From the NCBI GenBank assembly GCA_014799475.1, contig JAAVHX010000024.1:31555-95554 (forward strand): a stretch of DNA of 64,000 bases, read 5' to 3'. The stretch comes from Clostridiales bacterium. GTDB lineage: Bacteria; Bacillota; Clostridia; Oscillospirales; Oscillospiraceae. A program made the translations under genes and the position numbers. Below, piece after piece: positions 20,601 through 30,417 of the stretch. Each line of letters opens with the position of its first letter. Position 1 is the stretch's first letter. The notes below the pieces were generated by a model. That model was not told the origin of the DNA and ran no database searches. It was given only the letters and a program-made list of their open reading frames with translations.

Positions 20601-22169
20601 GAGGATCTGGCCCAGCTCATCTACGACCTGAAAAACGCCAACAGGCAGGCCCGCATTTCCGTCAAGCTGGTCAGCGAAGCGGGCGTGGGCACCGTGGCGG
20701 CGGGCGTGGCGAAGGCGGGCGCCCAGGTGGTGCTCATCTCCGGCTGGGACGGCGGCACCGGGGCCGCGCCCCGCACCTCCATCCACAACGCCGGCCTGCC
20801 CTGGGAGCTGGGGCTGGCGGAGACCCACCAGACCCTGATCCAGAACGACCTGCGCTCCCGGGTGGTGGTGGAAACCGACGGAAAGCTGATGACCGGCCGG
20901 GACGTGGCCATCGCCTGTATGCTGGGGGCGGAGGAGTTCGGCTTTGCCACCGCGCCGCTGGTCACCATGGGCTGCGTGATGATGCGCGTCTGCAACCTGG
21001 ACACCTGCCCCGTGGGCGTGGCCACCCAGAACCCCGAGCTGCGCAAGCGTTTTGCCGGCAAGCCGGAGTACGTGGTCAACTTCATGCGCTTCATCGCCCA
21101 GGAGCTGCGGGAGCACATGGCAAAGCTGGGCGTGCGCACCGTGGACGAGCTGGTGGGCCGCACCGACCTGCTGAAAAAGCGGGACAAGGCGGTGAACGAC
21201 CGGGCCGCCACCGTGGACCTGTCCGTCATTCTGGACAATCCCTATGTGGGCGAGGAATACAAGACCCACTTTGACGCTGCCGACATCTATGACTTCCAGC
21301 TGGAGCAGACGGTGGACCAGTCAGTGCTGCTGGCAAAGATGGGTTCCGCCCTGAAAAAGGGCCAGAAAAAACAGCTCGCCCTGGACGTCACCTCCACCGA
21401 CCGGGCCGTGGGGACGATGTTCGGCTCCGACATCACCCGCCTTCACGGGGAGGGGCTGGAGGAGGACACCTTCACCGTCCATTGCTCCGGCGGCGGTGGA
21501 CAGTCCTTCGGCGCGTTCATCCCCAAGGGGCTGACCCTGGAGCTGGAAGGGGACTCCAACGACTACTTCGGCAAGGGACTGTCCGGCGGCAAGCTGGCGG
21601 TATACCCGCCGAAAACCGCCCGCTACAAGGCGGATGAGAACATCATCATCGGCAACGTGGCCCTGTACGGGGCCACCTCCGGCAAGGCGTTCATCGCGGG
21701 CGTGGCCGGGGAGCGGTTCGCCGTGCGCAACTCCGGGGCCGTGGCCGTGGTGGAGGGCGTGGGCGACCACGGCTGCGAGTACATGACCGGGGGCCGGGTA
21801 GTCGTCCTCGGCGAGACGGGCAAGAACTTTGCCGCGGGCATGAGCGGCGGCATCGCCTATGTCTGGGACCCCAGGCGGGATCTGTACCTGCGGGTGAACA
21901 AGGAGCTGGTGTCCATCGAGCCGGTGCGGTCGAAGCATGACCTGGAGGAGCTGCGCTCCCTGATCGCCCAGCACGTGGAGGCCACCGACTCGGAGAAGGG
22001 CAAAGCGATCCTGGCGGACTTCGAGCACAGTTCCGAAAGCTTTAAGAAGATCCTGCCCCGGGATTACGACCGCATTTTAAAGGCCATCGCCCAGTTCGAG
22101 GAGCGGGGCATGGGCCATGACGAGGCGGAGATCGAGGCGTTTTACGCCGTGACGGGAGGTGCGCGATAA
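17631..22169 (+). CDS. gltB: Glutamate synthase large subunit
   Basis: [61 protein letters not shown]...[50 protein letters not shown]; RBS GGAGG before ATG 17631. Confidence 0.97.
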   Translation: [1512 protein letters not shown]

Positions 22170-23647
22170 TGGGAAAGCCAACCGGATTTTTAGAATATAG
22201 CCGTCAGGGCAACCCCGGCCAGCCGCCCCTGGAGCGTATTCGGCATTGGAACGAGTTCCATCCCATGCTGCCCGAGGAAGAGCGGCGGAAGCAGGGCGCC
22301 CGGTGCATGGAGTGCGGCGTGCCCTTCTGCCAGTCCGGGGTGGAGCTGGCGGGGATGTTCACCGGGTGCCCCCTGCACAACCTGGTGCCGGAGTGGAACG
22401 ACCTGGTGTACACCGGCAACATGGACCACGCCCTGAGCCGTCTGACCAAGACCAACAGCTTCCCGGAGTTTACGGGCCGGGTGTGCCCCGCGCTGTGCGA
22501 GGCGGCGTGCACCTGCGGGCTCAATGGCGACCCGGTGACGGTGAAGGAGAACGAGCTTGCCATCATCGAAGCGGGCTTCGCCTCGGGGGCCATGGGGCCC
22601 CAGCCGCCCCGTGTCCGCACCGGCAAGCGGGTGGCGGTGGTGGGCAGCGGCCCCGCGGGCCTTGCCGCTGCCAATCAGCTCAACCGCCGGGGCCATACCG
22701 TCACCGTGTTCGAGCGGGAGGACCGGGTGGGGGGCCTGCTGATGTACGGCATCCCCAACATGAAGCTGCAAAAGGAGGTCATCGCCCGCCGCGCCGACTT
22801 GATGGCGGCGGAGGGGGTGGAGCTGCGCACCTCCTGCGACGTGGGCCGGGACGTGTCCGCCCAAGAACTGCTGGATGAGTTTGACGCGGTGATTTTGTGC
22901 TGCGGGGCGAAAAAGCCCCGTGGGCTGGCCGTGGCGGAGGGCGTGAACGGCGCGTATTACGCGGTGGGCTTCCTGACCTCAACCACCAGATCCCTGCTGG
23001 ACAGCGGGCTTGCCAAGGGCACCTACATTGACGCGGCTGACAAAGACGTGGTCATTGTGGGCGGCGGCGACACCGGCAACGACTGCGTGGGCACCGCCAT
23101 CCGCCACGGGTGCAGATCCGTCATCCAGCTGGAGATGATGCCCAAGGCCCCCGACAGCCGCACCGATGACAACCCCTGGCCCCAATGGCCGAAGGTGTGC
23201 AAGACGGACTACGGCCAGGAGGAGGCCATCGCGGTGTTTGGGGCCGATCCCCGCCGCTACCAGACCACGGTGAAGGAGTGCCGCACCGATGAAAACGGGG
23301 CGCTGGCCTCCATCGTCACCGTGAAGCTGGAGCCGAAGGTGGAGGGCGGCCGCAGGATCATGGCGGAGGTCCCCGGCAGCGAGGAGGAGCTGCCCTGCCA
23401 GCTTTTGCTCATCGCGGCGGGTTTCCTGGGGCCGGAGGACTATGCGGCCGACGCTTTTGGGGTGGGCCGGGACGGGCGCTCCAATGTGGCTACCGCCCCC
23501 GGCGGCTATGCCACGGGAATTGATAAGGTGTTCGCCGCCGGGGATATGCGCCGGGGCCAGTCCCTGGTGGTGTGGGGCATCGCCGAGGGCTGCGCCGCCG
23601 CCCGGGAAGTGGACGAGTATCTCATGGGGTATAGCAGCCTGAGTTGA
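22169..23647 (+). CDS. gltD: Glutamate synthase small subunit
   Basis: [13 protein letters not shown]...[14 protein letters not shown]...[27 protein letters not shown]...[22 protein letters not shown]. Confidence 0.97.
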
Positions 23648-23659
23648 ACCTGTTTCGCA

Positions 23660-23703
23660 GGAGCGGTGTGCGATGCCCTGCTGGGCAGCGCGCACCGCTC
23701 CCC
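23660..23703 (+). terminator. Terminator-like hairpin after gltD
   Basis: GGAGCGGTGTGCG ... CGCGCACCGCTCC. Confidence 0.6.
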
Positions 23704-23845
23704 AGACTGCCCCTGCCCTCCGCCCAAGCGTGGATTGCGGTCCACGTGCCCTATTGCAAAATTCAAGGGCATATGTTATACTTTTTCTATATGATGGAAA
23801 AAGTTGAGGAAGGGTATAGGCAAGTAAAAGAGAGAGGTGCAACTT

Positions 23846-26056
23846 ATGGGAGAACTTGAGCAAATCATTCAGGGGGCGCAGGGCCTGCTGGTCTGTGTCG
23901 CGTTGGTTGTCGGAGCGATGCAGTGTTTCTTCGGTTACAAGCTGTTTCGGGCCATGACGGCCATTATAGGGTTTATTGTCGGAGGCGTGATCGGCGCCTT
24001 CCTCGGCGTTGCCATGGCGGGCCAATCGGGCGCCATTTTGGGGCTGCTGGTGTTGGGCGTACTAGGGGCGCTGCTGGCCTATGCGCTGTATCAGCTGGGC
24101 GTATTCATCGTCTGCTTCGGCGCCGGGGCGATGGTGGGCCTGATGCTGGCGACCATGATGGGGAGTACGGACTCGAATGGGACGCTGACTTTTATGATTT
24201 TCTGCGGCCTCATTTTGGGTGTTGTGGGCATTATCCTCACAAAGCCCATTATCATCCTCTCCACCGGCATTGGCGGCGGTATGTCTATGGGCTTTGCCCT
24301 GGGTACGCTGATCGACGAGACGGCGGGGCTCGTCCTGGGGGTCATCCTCTCGGTCATCGGCGTTTGCGTCCAATTCTATCTCGAAAAAGAAAAGAGCGCC
24401 AATGGGGAGCCCGCCGCCGATCGTAAAACGTCTGTGGGTTCCTCGCCGTCCGCGGCTCCCAGGAGTTACCAGTCCAACGCTCTGTTTACCATCGACAACA
24501 TCAAGATGTTGACCAAGGAGGACCTTACCAGCGCACAGGCCGTTTGCGGGGCGGTGGTCTGGGGGCTGTTGGGCCTTGGCATCTTTGGGTTCAGCCTGTT
24601 TGGGATCATTGTGAACGTGGCGTTGATCGCCATTGGCCTGTGTGTGGGCGGATGTGCCAACCAGGCCGAAATCGAATATTTTACGTTCGAAGATGAGGAC
24701 ATTCAAAATGCCCGGGTGCTCATCGGCGGCGGTATTGGCGCCGTGCTTGGACTGTTCGGCGCTGTAACGATGTCAAAATATGTTGGCTTTGGTACGCGGC
24801 TATGGTGCGTCATCTTTTGGACGAAGGTCGGCGCCATCATCGGCTATCTGCTGGAGATGAAAAAAGATTACAAAGAGGCCCGCGAACTTGAGGCATTCAA
24901 ATCTACTCCCGCCGACTCTACATCAAGTTTCTACGCAAAATCCCCTGACACCCCCTCGCCGGCTGTTGAGGACGAGCCGTCCACCGGCTCCTCTTCGGGG
25001 TTCTACAACGAAACTCCCTCCCCCTCTTCGGGGTTCTACAACGAAACTCCCTCCCCCTCTTCGGGGTTCTACAACAAAACTCCCCCCACCCCGCCAGTCG
25101 ATCCTACCCCCGAGTCCCCCACCAGGAAGGATGCCTTGGTGAGCAGCAGCGCCAGGCTGTGGACGCAGGGCCTTCCCATCGTGTTCACGGAAATCAGTAT
25201 CTTCCCCTCGGAGGACGATCCAACCCTCTTATCCCTGTCGCTGACGTTCCAAAATATCAGTGAGCAGCCGGTCATTGGCGTTTTTCTCGGTGTGAACTGC
25301 CGCAACCTCCTCCGTCAAGAGCTGGAGTCGTTGGACAAGCTGACCATACAGGACTTTGTGCTGGAGCCGGGGGAGTCGAAAACCTATATATGCCCCAAAA
25401 CGCTCCCTGACAGCGACACCCGCCGGGTGGAGCTGATCGTCCGCCATGTGGTCATGGCGGATGACTCCACCTGGGACTGCGAAGATGGGAAAATATTGAC
25501 CGCCCTGGAGGATCAGCCGCCCCTTCAGCTTGACGAGCACCTGAAGCAGCAGTTCCTCAGGGAGTGTAATGAACAGACAAGATACTATGCGTATAGCTTA
25601 TTCAAATTCCAGCCGCAGGAGCTCGAAGGCGGCTGGCGGTGCGCGTGCGGCCAATTGAACCAGGGCAAGTCCTGCGTGTTTTGCGGCATCCCCCGCGGGG
25701 ATCTGTTTGCGCACATTGACCTGGATCACCTGCAAAAAAGCTATGACCTTGAGCAGGAAAAGGAAGCGCGATACAGGGAGGAGCAAAGACGGCTCGAGGA
25801 AGAACGGCAGCGGAAGCTCGAGGAACAGAGGCAGGCCGAGGAGGAGAGACGCCGGATCGAGGAAGAGGAGCGCCGGCGGGCCGAAGCGGCTAAGCCCTCG
25901 GACCCCGTGAATTCCGCTCCGGTCGAGGAGACGCCCTCCTCCCCAAGGCCCATACCCAGACCCAGGTTTTGCACCAGCTGCGGCCAACCCTTGGAAGCGG
26001 CCGCGAAATTCTGCCCCCATTGCGGGAAAGCCCTGACCCCAGGGAAAACTGAATGA
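23846..26056 (+). CDS. Multi-TM (DUF4203-like) protein with proline-rich repeats, coiled coil and zinc ribbons
   Basis: Eight or more hydrophobic segments, SSGFYNETPSP repeats, CACGQLNQGKSCVFCG and CTSCGQPLEAAAKFCPHCGKAL zinc ribbons. Confidence 0.6.
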   Translation: MGELEQIIQGAQGLLVCVALVVGAMQCFFGYKLFRAMTAIIGFIVGGVIGAFLGVAMAGQSGAILGLLVLGVLGALLAYALYQLGVFIVCFGAGAMVGLMLATMMGSTDSNGTLTFMIFCGLILGVVGIILTKPIIILSTGIGGGMSMGFALGTLIDETAGLVLGVILSVIGVCVQFYLEKEKSANGEPAADRKTSVGSSPSAAPRSYQSNALFTIDNIKMLTKEDLTSAQAVCGAVVWGLLGLGIFGFSLFGIIVNVALIAIGLCVGGCANQAEIEYFTFEDEDIQNARVLIGGGIGAVLGLFGAVTMSKYVGFGTRLWCVIFWTKVGAIIGYLLEMKKDYKEARELEAFKSTPADSTSSFYAKSPDTPSPAVEDEPSTGSSSGFYNETPSPSSGFYNETPSPSSGFYNKTPPTPPVDPTPESPTRKDALVSSSARLWTQGLPIVFTEISIFPSEDDPTLLSLSLTFQNISEQPVIGVFLGVNCRNLLRQELESLDKLTIQDFVLEPGESKTYICPKTLPDSDTRRVELIVRHVVMADDSTWDCEDGKILTALEDQPPLQLDEHLKQQFLRECNEQTRYYAYSLFKFQPQELEGGWRCACGQLNQGKSCVFCGIPRGDLFAHIDLDHLQKSYDLEQEKEARYREEQRRLEEERQRKLEEQRQAEEERRRIEEEERRRAEAAKPSDPVNSAPVEETPSSPRPIPRPRFCTSCGQPLEAAAKFCPHCGKALTPGKTE
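24988..25085 (+). repeat. 33-nt in-frame tandem repeat (about 3 copies)
   Basis: CTCTTCGGGGTTCTACAACGAAACTCCCTCCCC repeated; encodes SSGFYNETPSP. Confidence 0.9.
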
Positions 26057-26190
26057 TTTGGCACACTGTCAGCTTTGACCTGAATATGGAGTAAGCCGTC
26101 CGCCGGACATCCGGCGGGCGGCTTTTTCGTTTTTCGGGCAGGAATAATCCGGGACAGGCCCTCATATGAATGGGGTAACAAGCGAGGCAG

Positions 26191-27102
26191 GTGAAGCGTA
26201 TGGACGAAAGAAAACCCTGGGAACAGGCGGCGGGGGTGCTGTCCGGGCCGCTGCGCAGGACCCTGTACACCCTGGAGCCGGACAGGCTGTGCGCGTTGGA
26301 GGAGCTGCGGCTGCGCCGGGGCTTTCCCATGACGGCGCTCCTGTCCGGGGGCGAGGTGGAGACGGGCGGCCCGCCCGTGGGCGAGGACGAGCTGCGCCAG
26401 GTGGTGGAAAACGCCACCCAGTCCTCCGCCCACACGGCACTGGATCGGGTGCGGCAGGGGTTCGTCACCCTTCGGGGGGGCCACCGGGTGGGCCTTTGCG
26501 GCACGGTGGTGAAAAAGGACGGGCAGATCGTCACCCTCCGGGAGTTGTCCTCCCTGTCCATCCGGGTAGCCAGGGCGGTGGAGGGGCTGGCGGGGCCGCT
26601 GCTGCCCGCGCTGACGGAGGGCGGGCGTTTTTTGAGCACCCTTATCCTGGCTCCGCCGGGGGCGGGCAAGACTACCCTCCTGCGGGATTTGGTGCGGGCG
26701 CTGTCCGACGGGGAAGGGGGAGCGCCCCTGCGTGTGGCGGTAGCGGACGAGCGGGGGGAGATCGCCGCGCTGTGGCGGGGTGAGCCCCAGCTCTACATAG
26801 GCCGGCACACCGACGTGCTGGACGGCTGCGCCAAGGCGGAGGGGCTGTCCATCCTCATCCGGGGGATGAACCCGCAGGTGGCGGCGGTGGACGAGATCAC
26901 TCGCCCCGAGGATGCCCAGGCCGTCATCGAGGCGGCGGGGTGCGGCGTGGCCCTCATCGCCACCGCCCACGGCGCGGGGATGGACGATTTGAAACGCCGC
27001 CCCGCCTATCGAGAACTATTGTCGGCGGGGGTGTTCCGGCGGCTGGTGGTGCTGGAGCGCCGGGGCGGTGAGCGGATCACGCGCACGGAGGTTTTGCAAT
27101 GA
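26191..27102 (+). CDS. spoIIIAA: Stage III sporulation protein AA
   Basis: STLILAPPGAGKTTLLRDLVRALSDG...VAVADERGEIAALWRGEPQLYIGRHTDVLDGCAKAEGLSILIRGMNPQVAAVDEI; head of the spoIIIA operon. Confidence 0.95.
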   Translation: MKRMDERKPWEQAAGVLSGPLRRTLYTLEPDRLCALEELRLRRGFPMTALLSGGEVETGGPPVGEDELRQVVENATQSSAHTALDRVRQGFVTLRGGHRVGLCGTVVKKDGQIVTLRELSSLSIRVARAVEGLAGPLLPALTEGGRFLSTLILAPPGAGKTTLLRDLVRALSDGEGGAPLRVAVADERGEIAALWRGEPQLYIGRHTDVLDGCAKAEGLSILIRGMNPQVAAVDEITRPEDAQAVIEAAGCGVALIATAHGAGMDDLKRRPAYRELLSAGVFRRLVVLERRGGERITRTEVLQ

Positions 27103-27611
27103 CGCGGCTGCTGGGGGCCGTCCTGGTGGTGGCCGGGTGCGGGGCGCTGGGCCTGGGCGGGGTAGCCCGGCTGGATGGCCGGGTGAAAGACCTGGGCGAG
27201 CTGGCGGCGGGGCTGGACGCCCTCCAGCGGGAGCTGGGCTGGCGGCTGGCTCCCCTGCCCGACGCGCTGGAGACGGCGGCAAAAGCGCTCCACGGCCCGG
27301 CGGCGGATTTTTTCAGCCGGTGCGCCCAGGGGGCGGGCCAGGCGGACGGCCAAAGCTTCCGGGAGGTGTGGCGGGACGGCCTAAACGCCGCCCCTCTCCG
27401 GCTGACGGCGGAGGATCGGAGCTTTTTGGAGCGGCTTGGCCCGGTGCTGGGCCGGTATGACGGCGACAGCCAGCGGCTGGCCCTGGAGGACGCGGCGGCG
27501 GGCCTGCGGCAGCTCCAGGGGGCGGCGGCGGACGACCTGCGCCGCCTGGGCCGGGTATACGGTGTGCTGGGCATGACGGCGGGGCTGTTTCTGGCTATTC
27601 TGTTGGTCTGA
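27099..27611 (+). CDS. spoIIIAB: Stage III sporulation protein AB
   Basis: Position in operon and SpoIIIAB-like helical pattern with C-terminal LGRVYGVLGMTAGLFLAILLV. Confidence 0.92.
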   Translation: MTRLLGAVLVVAGCGALGLGGVARLDGRVKDLGELAAGLDALQRELGWRLAPLPDALETAAKALHGPAADFFSRCAQGAGQADGQSFREVWRDGLNAAPLRLTAEDRSFLERLGPVLGRYDGDSQRLALEDAAAGLRQLQGAAADDLRRLGRVYGVLGMTAGLFLAILLV

Positions 27612-27676
27612 ATGGACCGTACTCCCCGCGGCGCGGCCGCGGGGAGTACGGAAATAAATCATACATAGGAGGACGG

Positions 27677-27874
27677 ATGATGGACGTGGATTTGATTTTC
27701 AAGATCGCCGCCATCGGCATCCTGGTGTCGGTGCTCAATCAGGTGCTCACCCGGTCGGGCCGGGACGAGATGGCCACCATGACCACCCTGGTGGCGCTGG
27801 TGGTGGTGCTGATGATCGTGGTGCAGCAGATCAACGACCTGTTCACCCTGGTGAAAGATCTGTTCGGGCTGTGA
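27677..27874 (+). CDS. spoIIIAC: Stage III sporulation protein AC
   Basis: MDVDLIFKIAAIGILVSVLNQVLTRSGRDEMATMTTLVALVVVLMIVVQQINDLFTLVKDLFGL. Confidence 0.96.
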   Translation: MMDVDLIFKIAAIGILVSVLNQVLTRSGRDEMATMTTLVALVVVLMIVVQQINDLFTLVKDLFGL

Positions 27875-28257
27875 GCGATATGATCAAAATAGCGGCGGCG
27901 GCGGTGGCGGCGGCGCTGTGCGCGGTGGTGGTGCGCCGCCAGTCGCCGGAGATCGCCCTGGTCCTGGGGATCGGGGCCTGCGCCCTCATCGTGCTGTACT
28001 GCTCGGGGGCGCTTACCGCCGTGATGGAGCTGGTGGACAAGCTGGCCGAGGCCGGGAACCTGTCCGCCCAGGCGGTGGAGCCGGTGATCAAAACGGCGGG
28101 CATCGCCATCGTCACCCGGCTGGCGGCGGATTTCTGCAAGGACGCCCAGGAGGGGGGCCTGGCCTCGGCGGTGGAGCTGGCGGGGACGGCGCTGGCCCTG
28201 GCGGCGGCGCTGCCGCTGATGTCGGCGGTGCTGGACGTGCTGACCCGGCTGCTGTAG
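27871..28257 (+). CDS. spoIIIAD: Stage III sporulation protein AD
   Basis: MIKIAAAAVAAALCAVVVRRQSPEIALVLGIGACALIVLY...VIKTAGIAIVTRLAADFCKDAQEGGLASAVELAGTALALAAALPLM. Confidence 0.95.
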   Translation: MSDMIKIAAAAVAAALCAVVVRRQSPEIALVLGIGACALIVLYCSGALTAVMELVDKLAEAGNLSAQAVEPVIKTAGIAIVTRLAADFCKDAQEGGLASAVELAGTALALAAALPLMSAVLDVLTRLL

Positions 28258-28273
28258 GGGGGAGGGGGAGTAC

Positions 28274-29377
28274 GTGAAGAGGGCGTGGGTGGTTTTAATC
28301 GCTCTGCTGGCCCTTCCGGCGCTGTGGGTCCCCGCCCGTGCCCTCACCACACAGGAGGCGCTGGAGCGCCAGGAGGAGCTGGTGGAGGTGGACGAGCTCC
28401 GGCGGTCGGCAGAGCAAAACGGCGGAGAAGCGGAGTACGGCGCCAGCCTGGACGAGGGCCTGGAGAGCCTGCTGGACACGGGCACCCGGGAGCTGAGCGG
28501 CGCGGTGCGCCGTGCGGCCCGCTCCGGGGCGCTGCTGCTGGCGATCCTGCTGTTCTGTGCCCTGGCGGAGTCGGTGGGGCAGGGGGCGGGCAAGGGCAGA
28601 GTGAACGCCGCCAATTTTGCGGGGACGCTGGCGGTGACGGCGGTGGCAGTGGCGGATGTGAACTCGCTGCTGGGCATGGGCACGGGGGCCATTGAAAAGA
28701 TGTCCTCTTTTGCCAACGTCCTGCTGCCCACGGTGGCGGCGGTGACGGCGGCCACGGGGGCAATTACGGGAGCGGCGGCGCGGCAGATGGCGGCGGCGGT
28801 GTTCTCCGATCTGCTCATCAGCCTCATCAGCGGTCTGCTGGTGCCCCTTTTATACGGTTATATCGCCGCCTCGGTGGCCCAGGCGGCGCTGGGAAGGGAG
28901 GAGCTGAAGCGTATGGCGGATCTGTTCAAATGGACGGTGACCACCCTGATCACCATTGTGATGACCGCCTTTGTCAGCTACCTCGCCGCCAGCGGGGTGG
29001 TGGCGGGGACGGCGGACGCCGCCGCGGTGAAAGCGGCCCGGTTCGCCATTTCCGGGGCCATCCCGGTGGTGGGGGGCATTTTGTCCGACGCGGCGGAGAC
29101 GATGCTGGCCTCGGCGGGGGTGCTGCGGGGGACAGTGGGGGTGTTCGGCATGATCACCGTTTTGGGGATCTGCCTGGTGCCGCTGCTGCGGCTGGCGGTG
29201 CACTATCTGGCCTACAAGCTGGTGGCGGCGCTGGCCTCCGCCTTTGGGGATGGGCCGGTATGTACGCTGGTGGATCGGCTCAGCTCCGCCTTCGGGCTGG
29301 TGCTGGGCATGACGGGGGCGTGCTGCCTGCTGCTGCTCATCACGCTGGTGTCCTGCGTGTCGGTGGCGGCGGTATGA
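28274..29377 (+). CDS. spoIIIAE: Stage III sporulation protein AE
   Basis: Multi-TM; VNAANFAGTLAVTAVAVADVNSLLGMGTGAIEKMSSFANVLLPTVAAVTAATGAITGAAARQ; operon position. Confidence 0.95.
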   Translation: MKRAWVVLIALLALPALWVPARALTTQEALERQEELVEVDELRRSAEQNGGEAEYGASLDEGLESLLDTGTRELSGAVRRAARSGALLLAILLFCALAESVGQGAGKGRVNAANFAGTLAVTAVAVADVNSLLGMGTGAIEKMSSFANVLLPTVAAVTAATGAITGAAARQMAAAVFSDLLISLISGLLVPLLYGYIAASVAQAALGREELKRMADLFKWTVTTLITIVMTAFVSYLAASGVVAGTADAAAVKAARFAISGAIPVVGGILSDAAETMLASAGVLRGTVGVFGMITVLGICLVPLLRLAVHYLAYKLVAALASAFGDGPVCTLVDRLSSAFGLVLGMTGACCLLLLITLVSCVSVAAV

Positions 29378-29868
29378 TGGGGGCGGTGCGCGGCTGGCTG
29401 CTGGGGGTGACCGCCGCCGCTCTGGTGCTGGCGCTGGCGGAGGCTTTGGCCCCCGAGGGCGGCGTAAAGAAAGTGTGCCGGCTGGCGGGGGGCATGGCCC
29501 TGCTGCTGGCGGCTGTGGGGCCGCTGACAGGACTGCTGGACGGCGGCTTTTTAACCCGGGCCGTGGACGGCTGGCGGGACCGGGCCCAGAGCTATGAGCT
29601 GGAGCTGGAGGAGAAAAGCGATTTGTTTTATCTGTCCATCATAGAGGAGGAGACCGCCGCATATATTGTGGACAAGGCGAAGGAATTTGGCTTCGATTGT
29701 CAGGCGGAGGTGACCTACGGCTATGACGAGGACAGCGTGCCCCGGCCCTGGGAGGTCACCGCCCGGGGAAGCTGGACACAGGAACAGCGGGAACAGCTCG
29801 GCCGGCTGCTGGAGGAAGAGCTGGGTATACCCGCCAAACGGCAGTATTACGAGGAGACACAGCCATGA
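29377..29868 (+). CDS. spoIIIAF: Stage III sporulation protein AF
   Basis: In the frame of ORF 28930-29868; begins MGAVRGWLLGVTAAALVLALAEALAPEGGVKKVCRLAGGMALLLAAVGPL (ATG 29377 or 29374); operon position. Confidence 0.9.
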   Translation: MGAVRGWLLGVTAAALVLALAEALAPEGGVKKVCRLAGGMALLLAAVGPLTGLLDGGFLTRAVDGWRDRAQSYELELEEKSDLFYLSIIEEETAAYIVDKAKEFGFDCQAEVTYGYDEDSVPRPWEVTARGSWTQEQREQLGRLLEEELGIPAKRQYYEETQP

Positions 29869-30383
29869 GATTCCAATGGAAAAAGCCGGAGGCGGAACAG
29901 GTTTGGAAGCTGCTGGAGAAATACAAGTATGTGCTGATCATCCTGGGGCTGGGGCTGATTTTGCTGCTGTGGCCCACGGGGGAGAAGAAGCAGGCGGAAG
30001 AAAGCGCCGACCACAGCGCCCTGGAGGAATTCGATCTGGCGGCCCTGGAGGAGAAGCTGTCCCAGACCCTGTCCCAGGTGGAAGGAGCGGGAAAGGTGAC
30101 GGTGGCCCTCACGGTGAAAAGCGGCATGGAGCAGGTGCCGGTCACAGACCGCTCCACCTCCGTGACGGAGCGGGGGAACAGCCTGGAGGAAAAGACGGTG
30201 GTCATCGGCACCGGCTCGGGCCAGGAGATGGTGGTGCGCGTGCAGCGCTATCCCCAGTTCCAGGGGGCGGTGGTGGTGTGCCAAGGGGGCGACCGGGCGG
30301 ACGTGCGGCTGCTGCTCACCCAGGCGGTGTCCGCCCTCACCGGGCTTGGCGCGGATCGGATTGCAATATGTAAGGGAGGATGA
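29865..30383 (+). CDS. spoIIIAG: Stage III sporulation protein AG
   Basis: KYKYVLIILGLGLILLLWPTG...LEEKLSQTLSQVEGAGKVTVALTVKSGMEQV. Confidence 0.93.
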   Translation: MRFQWKKPEAEQVWKLLEKYKYVLIILGLGLILLLWPTGEKKQAEESADHSALEEFDLAALEEKLSQTLSQVEGAGKVTVALTVKSGMEQVPVTDRSTSVTERGNSLEEKTVVIGTGSGQEMVVRVQRYPQFQGAVVVCQGGDRADVRLLLTQAVSALTGLGADRIAICKGG

Positions 30384-30417
30384 CTCCCTCAACAATGAAA
30401 AATGGGAGGACAGAAAC

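Noticed and set aside
17472-21269. 1265-aa minus-strand ORF antisense to gltB
   Set aside because: Shadow ORF from GC-rich codon bias; His/Gly/Val-rich translation with no domain, while the plus strand is a complete GltB. The same applies to 36441-39845 (-), 10371-13070 (+), 6071-7666 (+), 4124-5593 (+), 8692-10158 (+), 13466-14689 (-) and 1451-2833 (-).
24988-25085. Possible CRISPR array (33-nt repeats)
   Set aside because: Contiguous in-frame tandem repeat inside a coding gene with no spacers and no cas genes in the window.
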